Below, piece by piece: positions 1-7,056 of a stretch of DNA of 9,982 bases (its first letter is position 1; each line of letters opens with the position of its first letter). The DNA comes from Dehalococcoidia bacterium. Its GTDB lineage: Bacteria; Chloroflexota; Dehalococcoidia; Dehalococcoidales; UBA1222. The stretch is from assembly GCA_009784845.1 (NCBI GenBank), contig WQXK01000029.1, positions 1 to 9,982 on the forward strand, given 5' to 3'. The notes under the pieces were generated by a model that saw only the letters and a program-made list of their open reading frames with translations, was not told where the DNA came from and made no database searches. Both the position numbers and the translations under genes were made by a program.

Positions 1-375
1 AAACAAGTGTTTGACTTTGCCCAACTGATCCTGCGCCAGTGCCTTTGTAGGAAACAGGTAGATGGCGCACGCGCGACGCTCATCCAGCGCCGTCTGCATC
101 ACCGGCAGGTTATAGCACATGCTTTTGCCTGATGCCGAAGACGTGGATACTATAACATTCTTAGCGGTACGTATGAGGTTAATCGCCTGTGTCTGATGGG
201 TATAAAGCGGACCCAAACGATGCTGCGATAACACCTGCTGCAACACAGGGGAAAGGGGCATTTCAAGCTCGCCATAACGCGCCTCGCGCGCCTTTATCTC
301 CTGATTGTGAACAATCTGCCCCTTGTAAAAACTCTGGCGTTTAAGGTGCGTTATAAAATTGGATATGTCCTGCAT
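1..375 (-). CDS. YprA/MrfA-type DEAD/DEAH-box helicase, N-terminal part (partial)
   Basis: Reading the minus strand from an ATG at 375 gives 125 residues open to the window edge, so only the N-terminus is present. Visible motifs are a Q-motif-like LYTHQTQAI near residue 57, a Walker A segment STSSASGKS at residues 77-85 (Lys84), and motif Ia FPTKALAQDQ at residues 108-117. The pattern YTHQ, then SASGKS-CYNLP, then YLFPTKALAQDQL is typical of the YprA/MrfA/Hrq1 superfamily-2 helicases. In characterised Bacillus members these are 3'-5' DNA helicases involved in DNA repair, and they usually carry a C-terminal DUF1998 zinc domain, which would lie outside this window. It starts 4 bases after the ylxP stop codon, so the two are probably co-transcribed. 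No strong Shine-Dalgarno precedes the ATG, so translational coupling is possible. The superfamily is certain; the subfamily rests on N-terminal resemblance only. Confidence 0.8.
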   Translation of the reverse strand, partial: MQDISNFITHLKRQSFYKGQIVHNQEIKAREARYGELEMPLSPVLQQVLSQHRLGPLYTHQTQAINLIRTAKNVIVSTSSASGKSMCYNLPVMQTALDERRACAIYLFPTKALAQDQLGKVKHLF

Positions 376-379
376 AATC

Positions 380-691
380 TTACAAAGGAATAAGTTCTAT
401 TTCGTAGTCCAGCAACTCAACGTCAAAGTGCCCGCCTTCGACAAAGTTCACAGCCTTTGATAACACCTCATTGGAGAAACGCTGGTCATTTGATGCCACA
501 CAAACAGCAATAGTTGCCACCTGCCACAGATCATTGTCCGCCACCTCCGCTGCAGAAACATTGAAATGATTGCGCAACTGAGCAACGACGGACTTGACCT
601 CCTGCCGTTTGCCTTTAAGTGACATATTTTCAGGCAGTCGCAGATGCAACTGTAATACACCGACATTCATGTTATATAATACGCTCGCCAA
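380..691 (-). CDS. ylxP: YlxP-like DUF503 family protein
   Basis: This 103-residue protein matches the compact DUF503/YlxP fold. The start is MNVGVLQLHLRLPE, followed by the signature SLKGKR at residues 24-29, then FNVSAAEV (43-50), DLWQ (54-57) and a conserved SND (67-69). It ends on the typical E-L-L-D-Y-E-I-E strand. The family consists of small cytoplasmic proteins of about 90-100 residues. In many Bacillota ylxP lies in the nusA-infB-rbfA ribosome-maturation neighbourhood, and an RNA or ribosome-related role has been suggested but not firmly established. Start choice is uncertain. ATG at 691 gives seven extra residues (MASVLYN), while ATG at 670 gives the family-typical MxVG start; neither has a good Shine-Dalgarno. 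The gene diverges from rpsO and is followed 4 bases later by the helicase. Confidence 0.85.
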   Translation of the reverse strand: MASVLYNMNVGVLQLHLRLPENMSLKGKRQEVKSVVAQLRNHFNVSAAEVADNDLWQVATIAVCVASNDQRFSNEVLSKAVNFVEGGHFDVELLDYEIELIPL

Positions 692-708
692 TTCTCAAAT
701 ATGCAGAA

Positions 709-736
709 ATTATAGCAGAAACAAGATGCCAAACAA
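709..736 (-). promoter_or_regulatory. Putative sigma-A promoter for ylxP-helicase
   Basis: On the minus strand a perfect -10 box TATAAT lies at 714-709. A TTGTTT -35-like box lies at 736-731, separated from it by 16 bases. The predicted start is near 702, which leaves only about 11 bases of leader before the ATG at 691. The -10 match is exact and the -35 is partial. Confidence 0.5.
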
Positions 737-751
737 CGCAAATATGGAAAA

Positions 752-780
752 TTTACACAGGCTACACCTTATGTTATAAT
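752..780 (+). promoter_or_regulatory. Sigma-A promoter of the rpsO-pnp-dapB-asd-dapA operon
   Basis: A -35 box TTTACA (752-757), a 17-base spacer and a perfect -10 TATAAT (775-780) preceded by TG at 772-773 form a near-consensus extended -10 promoter. The predicted start near 787 leaves a leader of about 32 bases before rpsO. It lies back to back with the divergent ylxP promoter, with only 15 bases between the two -35 boxes. Confidence 0.75.
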
Positions 781-818
781 TTGCAAATTGCAGAGGTAAG
801 AAAAACTGGAGAACAAAT

Positions 819-1085
819 TTGTTAGATTTACAGAAAAAAAGCGAAATCATTCAGAAAAATGCGCTCCACGAGGGAGACACCGGCTCGACTGAGGTGCAAA
901 TTGCACTGCTTACGGAGCGCATAACACAGCTAACACGCCACATGACCGCTTTCGGTCATGACTATCATTCAAAGCGCAGTTTGCTCCGTCTCGTCGGACA
1001 GCGCAGAAGGTTGCTTGCTTACCTGAACAAGGAAGATGTCAACCGCTACAAGAAGCTCGTCAAAGCTCTTGGTCTGCGCAAGTAA
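819..1085 (+). CDS. rpsO: 30S ribosomal protein S15
   Basis: This 88-residue protein has the family's usual length (about 89) and its hallmarks: [20 protein letters not shown] (22-41), the [23 protein letters not shown] core (47-69) and the terminal LGLRK. His41, Asp48 and Ser51 correspond to the conserved 16S rRNA-contacting residues. S15 is a primary binding protein of the 30S platform. The start is a TTG codon at 819, with GGAG at 808-811 and a 7-base spacer; no in-frame ATG fits the family N-terminus. rpsO followed directly by pnp is a widely conserved gene order. S15 often represses its own mRNA, but the short leader here (about 32 bases) shows no structure I can identify as a known S15 operator. 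Identification is essentially certain. Confidence 0.97.
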   Translation: MLDLQKKSEIIQKNALHEGDTGSTEVQIALLTERITQLTRHMTAFGHDYHSKRSLLRLVGQRRRLLAYLNKEDVNRYKKLVKALGLRK

Positions 1086-1123
1086 GACACGTTACATCCT
1101 AATAACCGACAAGGAGGAAGCAA

Positions 1124-3292
1124 ATGGCTCAACCGTTTGCAGTAGAGGACACCATAGGTGGCCGTATACTTAGTATTGAAACCGGCAAATTAGCGGCTCA
1201 AGCGAGTGCCGCTGTCACGTTGCGTTACGGAGACACAGTTGTACTCGTAACCACATGCGTCAGCCCACAGCCTCGCGATGGAGTCGATTTTTTACCACTA
1301 ACCGTTGACTACGAGGAAAGGCTGTATGCCGCAGGCAAAATCCCCGGCGGCTTCATACGTCGTGAAGGAAGGCCTTCAGAAGAGGCCATCCTAACCAGCC
1401 GCCTTACAGACCGCCCGTTGCGCCCATTACTGCCCAAAACATGGCGGCGAGAAATTCAGGTCGTCATCACGGTTCTCTCGACAGACCGCGAGAACGATCC
1501 GGATACGCTGGCGATTATAGGCGGCTCATGCACGCTCGGTATGTCTGAGGTGCCTTTTGAAGGTCCTGTTGGTGCATGCCACGTAGGCTACATTGACGGA
1601 CAATATGTCATCAATCCTACCATGCCTGAAATGGCAAACAGCACCTTGGACTTGGTTGTCGCATCATCCAAAACGGCAGTTGTTATGGTGGAGGCAGGAG
1701 CAAAAGAGGTGCCGGAGGATATCATCACTGGTGCTATGAAGTTTGCCCATGAAGCCAATCAAAAACTGATTGCCATGCAGGAAAAACTGATTGCTGCCGT
1801 AGGTAAAATCAAAGATGCGGCTCCACCGGCTTTTGGCAACGATGAGTTAAAAGCCGAGGTGGAACGAATACTCGCAGGACGTGTGTGGGATGCGCTTAAT
1901 TTCGCCACCAAAGCTGAGCGCGAACCCAATCTCAATATTCTCAAGACCGAGTTGCTGGAGCAGCTAAAGGACAAGTATCCCGATAATGAAATTTTGGCAG
2001 CTTTCGACAATGCCATCCGGTATGCACTGCGTACTCACATATTAAAGTACGGAACAAGGGCCAATAACCGATCGCTAACACAAATCCGTCAGCTATCATG
2101 CGACGTAGAGTTGTTGCCGCGCGTACACGGCTCAGGGCTCTTCACCCGCGGAGAAACCCAAGCCCTTTCCATCACCACACTTGGCTCAGCGCGCGACGAA
2201 CAGCAACTGGACGGGCTTGGTATATCCGAAAGCAAACGCTATATGCATCATTACAACTTCCCTCCGTTCTCCACCGGTGAAGTTAAGCGTGTAGGCTCAC
2301 CTGGACGCCGCGAGATTGGTCACGGAGCATTGGCCGAGCGCGCCATACTTCCGGTAATTCCGCCAGAGGAGGATTTCCCGTATACCATCCGCGTGGTATC
2401 TGAAATTATGAGTTCTTCCGGCTCCACTTCCATGGCCAGCGTATGCGGCTCAACCTTGTCGCTGATGGATGCCGGTGTACCTATAAAAGCCCCTGTTGCT
2501 GGTATTTCCATGGGACTGGTTACCGGCGATAACGGCGAGTGGGTCGTGCTGACAGATATTGAAGGCATGGAAGATAACTACGGCGACATGGACTATAAAG
2601 TTGCCGGCACAATTGACGGCATAACCGCCCTGCAGCTGGACATCAAACTAAAAGGTGTCAGCTTGGAAATGCTGGAAAAGGCCATGTGGCAAAGCCGTGA
2701 GACACGCTTGTTCATTTTGGAAAGCATGCGTGGCGCTATCGCACAAAGCCGCAGTGAGCTTTCCAAATACGCACCGCGCATGTACAAGATGGTAATTGAC
2801 CAGGATAAAATCGGCACGGTCATAGGTCCTGGAGGCAAAACAATCCGCTCCATCACTGACGAGAGCAAAGCCACCATAGATATCGCCCCAGACGGGACAG
2901 TAATTATCGGTGCCGTTGATGAAGCATCTGCCAAAAAAGCTATGCGCATGGTTGAGTATCTCACGCGTGAGATTAAATCCGGTGAGATTTTCACTGGTAA
3001 AGTGGTGCGCATTATGAACTTCGGTGCTTTCGTTGAGTTATTACCCGGAAAAGACGGCTTGGTGCATATATCGGAATTGGAAAACCATCGTGTAGACAAG
3101 GTAGAAGACGTCGTCAAGATAGGCGATGAAATCACAGTAAAGGTAATTGAAATTGACAGCCAGGGACGCGTCAATTTATCGCGACGCGCCTTGCTGACTC
3201 CACCGGAAGGCAGCAATCAGGAGGGAAACGCACCTTTTCGCCCTCACAACCAGCAGTCGTCCGGAGGTTTCTCCAACAGACCACGTTTCTAG
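1124..3292 (+). CDS. pnp: Polynucleotide phosphorylase (PNPase)
   Basis: This 722-residue phosphorolytic 3'-5' exoribonuclease degrades RNA using phosphate to release nucleoside diphosphates, and takes part in mRNA decay and RNA quality control. In order it shows a first RNase PH domain (about 10-145), a helical linker (about 150-300), a second, catalytic RNase PH domain (about 315-530), a KH domain with GPGG at 568-571, and an S1 domain (about 620-690, MNFGAFVELLPGKDGLVHIS). The last 30 residues are low-complexity, Gly/Asn/Gln/Pro-rich. Catalytic Asp484, Asp490 and Lys492 (EDNYGDMDYK) are present, and the phosphate-binding loop reads GSTSM (433-437). The usual RxDGR motif reads RANNR (312-316). 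The start is set by AAGGAGG at 1111-1117, 6 bases before the ATG. It sits between rpsO and dapB in the operon. Confidence 0.97.
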   Translation: MAQPFAVEDTIGGRILSIETGKLAAQASAAVTLRYGDTVVLVTTCVSPQPRDGVDFLPLTVDYEERLYAAGKIPGGFIRREGRPSEEAILTSRLTDRPLRPLLPKTWRREIQVVITVLSTDRENDPDTLAIIGGSCTLGMSEVPFEGPVGACHVGYIDGQYVINPTMPEMANSTLDLVVASSKTAVVMVEAGAKEVPEDIITGAMKFAHEANQKLIAMQEKLIAAVGKIKDAAPPAFGNDELKAEVERILAGRVWDALNFATKAEREPNLNILKTELLEQLKDKYPDNEILAAFDNAIRYALRTHILKYGTRANNRSLTQIRQLSCDVELLPRVHGSGLFTRGETQALSITTLGSARDEQQLDGLGISESKRYMHHYNFPPFSTGEVKRVGSPGRREIGHGALAERAILPVIPPEEDFPYTIRVVSEIMSSSGSTSMASVCGSTLSLMDAGVPIKAPVAGISMGLVTGDNGEWVVLTDIEGMEDNYGDMDYKVAGTIDGITALQLDIKLKGVSLEMLEKAMWQSRETRLFILESMRGAIAQSRSELSKYAPRMYKMVIDQDKIGTVIGPGGKTIRSITDESKATIDIAPDGTVIIGAVDEASAKKAMRMVEYLTREIKSGEIFTGKVVRIMNFGAFVELLPGKDGLVHISELENHRVDKVEDVVKIGDEITVKVIEIDSQGRVNLSRRALLTPPEGSNQEGNAPFRPHNQQSSGGFSNRPRF

Positions 3293-3321
3293 ACGAAAGA
3301 ATCAACCGCAGAGGTGAGAGC

Positions 3322-4113
3322 ATGTCCAAGATAAGGGTCTTGGTACACGGAGCCCTAGGCAAAATGGGGCAAACAGTAATTACGGCTCTCGGGCAGGAGC
3401 CTGATATGGAACTGGTAGGTGCGGTTGACATCAGTGCCGCAACCAGCGACCTTTCTGCGCCGAATGGGTGTAGCATTCCATTGTCATGCGATATTGAGGC
3501 TATGCTGAGCGCACAACGACCAGACGTAGTGGTTGATTTCAGCACTGCCAAAGCTATGGAGCATTTGGCACAGGTCGTGCTCTCACATGGGGTGAGACTG
3601 GTAAGTGGAACTACCGGGTTGAACGAAAACGTTCTGAGCAAGATTGAGACGCTGGCGAAAGAGTACAAAACCGGCGCAATAGTCGCATCCAATTTCGCCA
3701 TTGGCGCACTTGTAATGCAACACCTTGCTAAAATTGCCGCCAGATATTTCGATTATGCCGAGGTCATTGAGGAGCATCATCAGTTCAAGCTTGATGCACC
3801 ATCAGGGACGGCTCTTTCCACGGCAAAATCCATGGTGCAATCGCGCGGCAAGGCTTTCATCGAACCGAATCAAAGCGGCACACAACAGGAAAGCCGAGGA
3901 CAGCAATTTGACGGCATATGCATACACAGTGTGCGCATGCCGGGTATCGTGGCGCGGCAGAAAATCCTGCTTGGCGGCATGGGACAAACCCTCTCCATCA
4001 AACACGATGCCATTAACCGCGACTGCTATATGCCCGGCGTAATGCTGGCAATCCGCGAGATAGGCAAGCAAAACGGTTTGGTCGTCGGTTTGGAAAAATT
4101 ACTCGGTCTATAA
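3322..4113 (+). CDS. dapB: 4-hydroxy-tetrahydrodipicolinate reductase
   Basis: This 263-residue protein reduces the DapA product to tetrahydrodipicolinate with NAD(P)H, in the diaminopimelate/lysine pathway in the cytoplasm. The N-terminal Rossmann domain carries the glycine-rich HGALGKMGQ (9-17). VDFSTAKA (71-78) and SGTTGL (95-100) follow. The substrate domain has EEHHQFKLDAPSGTAL (150-165), with the catalytic His152 and Lys156 and the substrate-binding PSGT at 160-163. The C-terminal GGMGQTLSIKHDAINRDCYMPGV matches the family end. Length is normal. GAGGTGAG at 3311-3318 serves as the ribosome binding site. The gene starts 29 bases after pnp and ends 18 bases before asd, with no promoter or terminator evident in either gap. 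No lysine riboswitch is visible upstream, so control probably comes from the rpsO promoter. Confidence 0.97.
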   Translation: MSKIRVLVHGALGKMGQTVITALGQEPDMELVGAVDISAATSDLSAPNGCSIPLSCDIEAMLSAQRPDVVVDFSTAKAMEHLAQVVLSHGVRLVSGTTGLNENVLSKIETLAKEYKTGAIVASNFAIGALVMQHLAKIAARYFDYAEVIEEHHQFKLDAPSGTALSTAKSMVQSRGKAFIEPNQSGTQQESRGQQFDGICIHSVRMPGIVARQKILLGGMGQTLSIKHDAINRDCYMPGVMLAIREIGKQNGLVVGLEKLLGL

Positions 4114-4131
4114 TTTTCTGAGGAGCCTCAT

Positions 4132-5157
4132 ATGAGCAAATACAGAGTGGCGATTGTAGGTGCCACTGGCATGGTTGGCAGTGAGTTTATAAAAATGCTG
4201 GAGCAGCGCAGTTTTCCTATAAGCGACATGCAGTTGTTCGCATCAGACCGCTCGGCCGGTAAGAAATTATTCTTTTCCGGTGAGGAGTATGAGGTCAAGG
4301 AAACCGCCGAGGACTCCTTTCGCAATGTGGATATCGCCTTCTTTTCAGCCGGAACCGATATCAGCAAGCACTTCGCGCCTATAGCCGCCAGGAGCGGTGC
4401 AGTCGTTGTTGATAACTCAGCCGCTTTCCGTATGGACAGCAATGTACCGCTGGTAGTTCCCGAAATAAATGCTGGGGATATACAAAACCATAAAGGCATT
4501 ATTGCCAATCCCAACTGTTCCACCATACAGATGGTTGTCGCGCTCTATCCACTGCACAAGGTCAATCCGATTAAACGCATTGTGGTGACGACCTTTCAGT
4601 CTGTTTCTGGCACAGGTGCAGCAGCTGTTGATGAACTCACAGCACAAAGCGCACAGGTGCTAAACGGGCAGAATACAACCCCACGCGTATATCCGCACCA
4701 AATCGCTTTCAACACACTGCCGCATATTGATATGTTTTTAGACAACGCCTACACCAAAGAGGAATGGAAAATGCTGGAGGAAACACGCAAAATCATGCAT
4801 GCCGAGGATATACTTGTTTCGGCCACATGCGTGCGCGTGCCTGTACTCACCAGCCACAGCGAAGCTGTAAACATCGAATTTACAGAGCCTACCTCAGCGG
4901 AGGAGGCGCGCGCATTACTGTCACATGCCCCGGGCGTACAGGTGCTTGACGACCCAAGCACCAATCAATATCCCACGCCTTGGATGGCAGCGGGCACTGA
5001 TGCTACATATGTTGGGCGCATTCGCCGTGACGCATCACACCCCAACGGGCTTGTGATGTGGGTTGTCTCCGACAATATCCGCAAAGGCGCTGCCCTCAAC
5101 GCCGTGCAAATTGCCGAAGAAATGATTAAACTCAATTGGGTCAACCAGAGAGGTTAG
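4132..5157 (+). CDS. asd: Aspartate-semialdehyde dehydrogenase
   Basis: This 341-residue NADP-dependent enzyme converts L-aspartyl-4-phosphate to aspartate semialdehyde, the branch point toward lysine/diaminopimelate, threonine and methionine. It begins with the nucleotide-binding loop VGATGMVG (9-16). The catalytic cysteine is Cys129 in ANPNCSTIQM. FQSVSGTGAAAVDEL (155-169) and RVPVLTSHSEAVNIEF (235-250), with the acid-base His242, are both intact. The C-terminal DNIRKGAALNAVQIAE is also typical. The length is that of the usual Gram-positive/Gram-negative Asd family rather than the archaeal type. AGGAG at 4121-4125 with a 6-base spacer fixes the ATG. The following dapA starts one base after the asd stop, which suggests translational coupling of two consecutive pathway enzymes. 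Confidence 0.97.
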   Translation: MSKYRVAIVGATGMVGSEFIKMLEQRSFPISDMQLFASDRSAGKKLFFSGEEYEVKETAEDSFRNVDIAFFSAGTDISKHFAPIAARSGAVVVDNSAAFRMDSNVPLVVPEINAGDIQNHKGIIANPNCSTIQMVVALYPLHKVNPIKRIVVTTFQSVSGTGAAAVDELTAQSAQVLNGQNTTPRVYPHQIAFNTLPHIDMFLDNAYTKEEWKMLEETRKIMHAEDILVSATCVRVPVLTSHSEAVNIEFTEPTSAEEARALLSHAPGVQVLDDPSTNQYPTPWMAAGTDATYVGRIRRDASHPNGLVMWVVSDNIRKGAALNAVQIAEEMIKLNWVNQRG

Positions 5158-5158
5158 T

Positions 5159-6070
5159 ATGAAAAACGCAAAATCATTAGGGCGACTTATTACAGCTATG
5201 GTAACGCCATTCGACGAGAATGGTGCCGTAGATTACGAACAGGCCAAGAAACTGGCCAAAGCACTGCTCGACTCAGGCAGCGACGGCATCGTCGTGGTTG
5301 GCAGCACGGGAGAGTCACCGACAGTCACATGGGAGGAAGAGCACCGCCTCTTCCGCGAAATTAAATCGGTTGTAGGTGATAACGGATCAGTCATCGCCGG
5401 CACAGGTTCAAACTCCACAGAGGAGGCCAAAGAAAACACTATTCGCGCACAGGAATGGGGCGTTGATGCCTGCTTGCTGGTTGCGCCCTATTACAATAAG
5501 CCGACTCAGGAAGGGTTGTATCAGCATTTCAAGACTATTGCTGAAAGCACCCAACTGCCTTGTATTCTGTATAACGTACCGGCAAGAACTGTAACCAGTA
5601 TTTCGGCTGATACGATTATCAGGCTGGCGCAAATCAAAAACATTGTAGGGCTTAAGGAAGCCTCAGGAGATATGGAACAAGCCGCCCGCGTCATACGCGG
5701 CGCAGGTGAAATCCGCGATGACTTCGTGGTATGGAGCGGAAACGACGGTGACACCCTGCCAATGATGGCTCTCGGCGCATATGGTGTGATTAGCGTTGCC
5801 TCGCATTTGGTCGGTCGGCAGATTAAGGAAATGATTTTGAGCTTTGTTTCAGGCAAAGCAGAGCGTGCCGCTGAAATTCACCGCGATTTGGTGCCTCTGT
5901 TCAAAGACCTGTTCATCATCTCCAATCCCATTCCATTAAAGTTTGCCCTAAACCATATTGGCTTCCGTGTTGGAGGGTTACGCCTGCCACTGACCGAAGC
6001 TGACGAGAAAACTGCCTCCTTGTTGCGCCAAACGCTTAAGCGCTACCAAATTGACTTGCCTATCGGATAA
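5159..6070 (+). CDS. dapA: 4-hydroxy-tetrahydrodipicolinate synthase
   Basis: This 303-residue class I aldolase condenses pyruvate with aspartate semialdehyde, the first committed step of diaminopimelate/lysine synthesis. The Schiff-base lysine is Lys166 in GLKEASG. Tyr138 in YNVPART and Tyr112 in APYYNKP correspond to catalytic-triad tyrosines, and Arg143 to the semialdehyde carboxylate-binding arginine. In the GxTGE loop the residue matching E. coli Thr44 is Ser49 (GSTGES), a conservative change more often seen in the sialic-acid-lyase branch of the same superfamily. The neighbouring asd and dapB make dapA the best call. Its Shine-Dalgarno GAGAGG (5148-5153) lies inside the end of asd, and only one base separates the asd stop from this ATG. 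It is the last recognised gene of the operon. Confidence 0.95.
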   Translation: MKNAKSLGRLITAMVTPFDENGAVDYEQAKKLAKALLDSGSDGIVVVGSTGESPTVTWEEEHRLFREIKSVVGDNGSVIAGTGSNSTEEAKENTIRAQEWGVDACLLVAPYYNKPTQEGLYQHFKTIAESTQLPCILYNVPARTVTSISADTIIRLAQIKNIVGLKEASGDMEQAARVIRGAGEIRDDFVVWSGNDGDTLPMMALGAYGVISVASHLVGRQIKEMILSFVSGKAERAAEIHRDLVPLFKDLFIISNPIPLKFALNHIGFRVGGLRLPLTEADEKTASLLRQTLKRYQIDLPIG

Positions 6071-6087
6071 TGCAATTTATCATACGT

Positions 6088-6108
6088 GGCAAGAAAAAAT
6101 GTCTTGCC
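6088..6108 (+). other. Hairpin downstream of dapA without U-tract
   Basis: GGCAAGA at 6088-6094 is exactly complementary to TCTTGCC at 6102-6108, with a 7-base AAAAATG loop, starting 17 bases after the dapA stop. No run of T follows, so it is not a classical intrinsic terminator. It may protect the operon transcript's 3' end or act as a weak or Rho-assisted stop. Confidence 0.5.
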
Positions 6109-6247
6109 TGGCGGATTATGGTGAGAGTATATAATCAGGTGTGATTGCGGCATACTTTGGAGCACATATATCACAACTTCAGTGTGCACTAAACCAGCCC
6201 AATCTTGCGTCCTTACCAGTTACGGCATAGATTAGGAGACTATCCAA

Positions 6248-6277
6248 ATGTTCGACCGCTTCAGCAAGTTTGCTTAG
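6248..6277 (+). CDS. Possible 9-codon leader ORF
   Basis: ATG at 6248 opens a nine-codon frame, MFDRFSKFA, closed by TAG at 6275-6277. A good Shine-Dalgarno AGGAG (6234-6238) lies 9 bases upstream. The frame ends 21 bases before the start of the next gene and 10 bases before that gene's own Shine-Dalgarno. It resembles no leader peptide I know, and such a short frame can arise by chance. The well-placed ribosome binding site is the only argument for it. The rest of 6109-6298 shows a TATAAT at 6130-6135 with no convincing -35, and nothing else I can support. Confidence 0.25.
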   Translation: MFDRFSKFA

Positions 6278-6298
6278 AATAAAAATCAGGAGGAACCA

Positions 6299-7000
6299 AT
6301 GAAAACAAAAACCTTGGCAAAACGAATCGCCCCCCTAATTCTGTCAGCAATGATGCTAGTCAGCATGTTCGCATCCACACCGCTGGCAGTAAGCGCAGAT
6401 GAAGGCTCAATCCATGTCGCCGATAATCCAACAGGCGCGACCTATGTGCAGAACGCAGCAGCCACAAAGCTGACAGCGGCATTCATGTACGAACGCAACA
6501 CCGGCGACATCAAAGGAACGCCGGATGGGGCATCGCTAAGAGTACAATGGTATTGGAGTGATGATAACTCAAATACAAGCCGGGACCATGGGCTTGGGGA
6601 AAATACTGCCACTTGGAGTAATAACTCACCTTCCGCACCTATTGAAACGACCTATACTCCGGCAACCAATACTGTCGGAGTCAGGTACTACTATGCCGTC
6701 CTAAAATATGTTGAGGTTATCAATGGCAGTAGCGGACTTCAGGAATTTTCGGTGGAGGTTGTATCCCAACCCGCAAGGATTGAAGTAAGTGCGTCAGACG
6801 GGCACACCTCCGACTGCACTAAATGCTGCTGCTGGGCTTGCTGCATCTGGTCATGGATTGCACTGGTTCTTTTAGCGCTTTTGGCCCTTATCGGCTGGAT
6901 TGCATTTTTTGCTAAGAAAGGAGACCGCGGCGACAGACAGGAAATGCAAGAACGGCGAGGCGAAACAGCAGCGCGAAGAGATACTAGTCAACGCTACTAG
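6299..7000 (+). CDS. Secreted, membrane-anchored Ig-like protein with Cys cluster
   Basis: Not a protein I recognise by name. The 233 residues begin with a signal peptide: basic MKTKTLAKR, a hydrophobic core (11-30), and likely cleavage after AVSA at 33. Residues about 36-163 look like a single bacterial Ig-like domain, with ATYVQNAAATKLTAAF, then VQWYWS (82-87) and TTYTPATNTVGVRYYYAV (117-134); these spacings recur in Ig-like repeats of Bacillota surface proteins. Then comes a cluster C-x2-CCC-x2-CC (Cys173, 176, 177, 178, 181, 182), one hydrophobic helix (about 183-204), and a charged tail rich in Lys/Arg/Glu/Asp (206-233). The inferred topology is a type I membrane protein with the Ig domain outside. 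AGGAGG at 6288-6293, 5 bases before the ATG, fixes the start. Its role is unknown. It may be read through from dapA or have its own weak promoter. Confidence 0.8.
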   Translation: MKTKTLAKRIAPLILSAMMLVSMFASTPLAVSADEGSIHVADNPTGATYVQNAAATKLTAAFMYERNTGDIKGTPDGASLRVQWYWSDDNSNTSRDHGLGENTATWSNNSPSAPIETTYTPATNTVGVRYYYAVLKYVEVINGSSGLQEFSVEVVSQPARIEVSASDGHTSDCTKCCCWACCIWSWIALVLLALLALIGWIAFFAKKGDRGDRQEMQERRGETAARRDTSQRY

Positions 7001-7011
7001 ACAGTCTGCCA

Positions 7012-7033
7012 CAACTGCCGACACAGGCAGTTG
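7012..7033 (+). other. Hairpin after the Ig-like gene, possible weak terminator
   Basis: CAACTGCC (7012-7019) pairs perfectly with GGCAGTTG (7026-7033) around a 6-base loop, starting 12 bases after the stop codon of the Ig-like gene. The downstream sequence is AT-rich (ATTATTAATCTTTCTGTTT) but has no continuous T run next to the stem, so termination is plausible but not clear. Confidence 0.4.
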
Positions 7034-7056
7034 GCACGATTATTAATCTTTCTGTT

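Noticed and set aside
594..825. Plus-strand open frames of 61 and 68 codons across the ylxP start and the rpsO promoter
   Set aside because: They overlap ylxP antisense and both promoters, and have no ribosome binding site or protein-family likeness.
2593..3216. 207-codon open frame on the minus strand opposite pnp
   Set aside because: It mirrors a strongly conserved coding sequence on the other strand, has no family resemblance, and is rich in Ser/Ile/Thr as expected for a reverse-frame shadow.
3293..3321. Lysine riboswitch or separate promoter before dapB
   Set aside because: The gap is only 29 bases and holds little more than the ribosome binding site.
3171..3701. 176-codon open frame on the minus strand across the pnp end and dapB start
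   Set aside because: It is antisense to two confident genes and their intergenic Shine-Dalgarno, with no recognisable motif.
6130..6135. TATAAT as a promoter for the Ig-like gene
   Set aside because: The nearest -35-like sequence (TTGCCT at 6104-6109) is 20 bases away and inside the hairpin arm; the match is too weak to list as a promoter.
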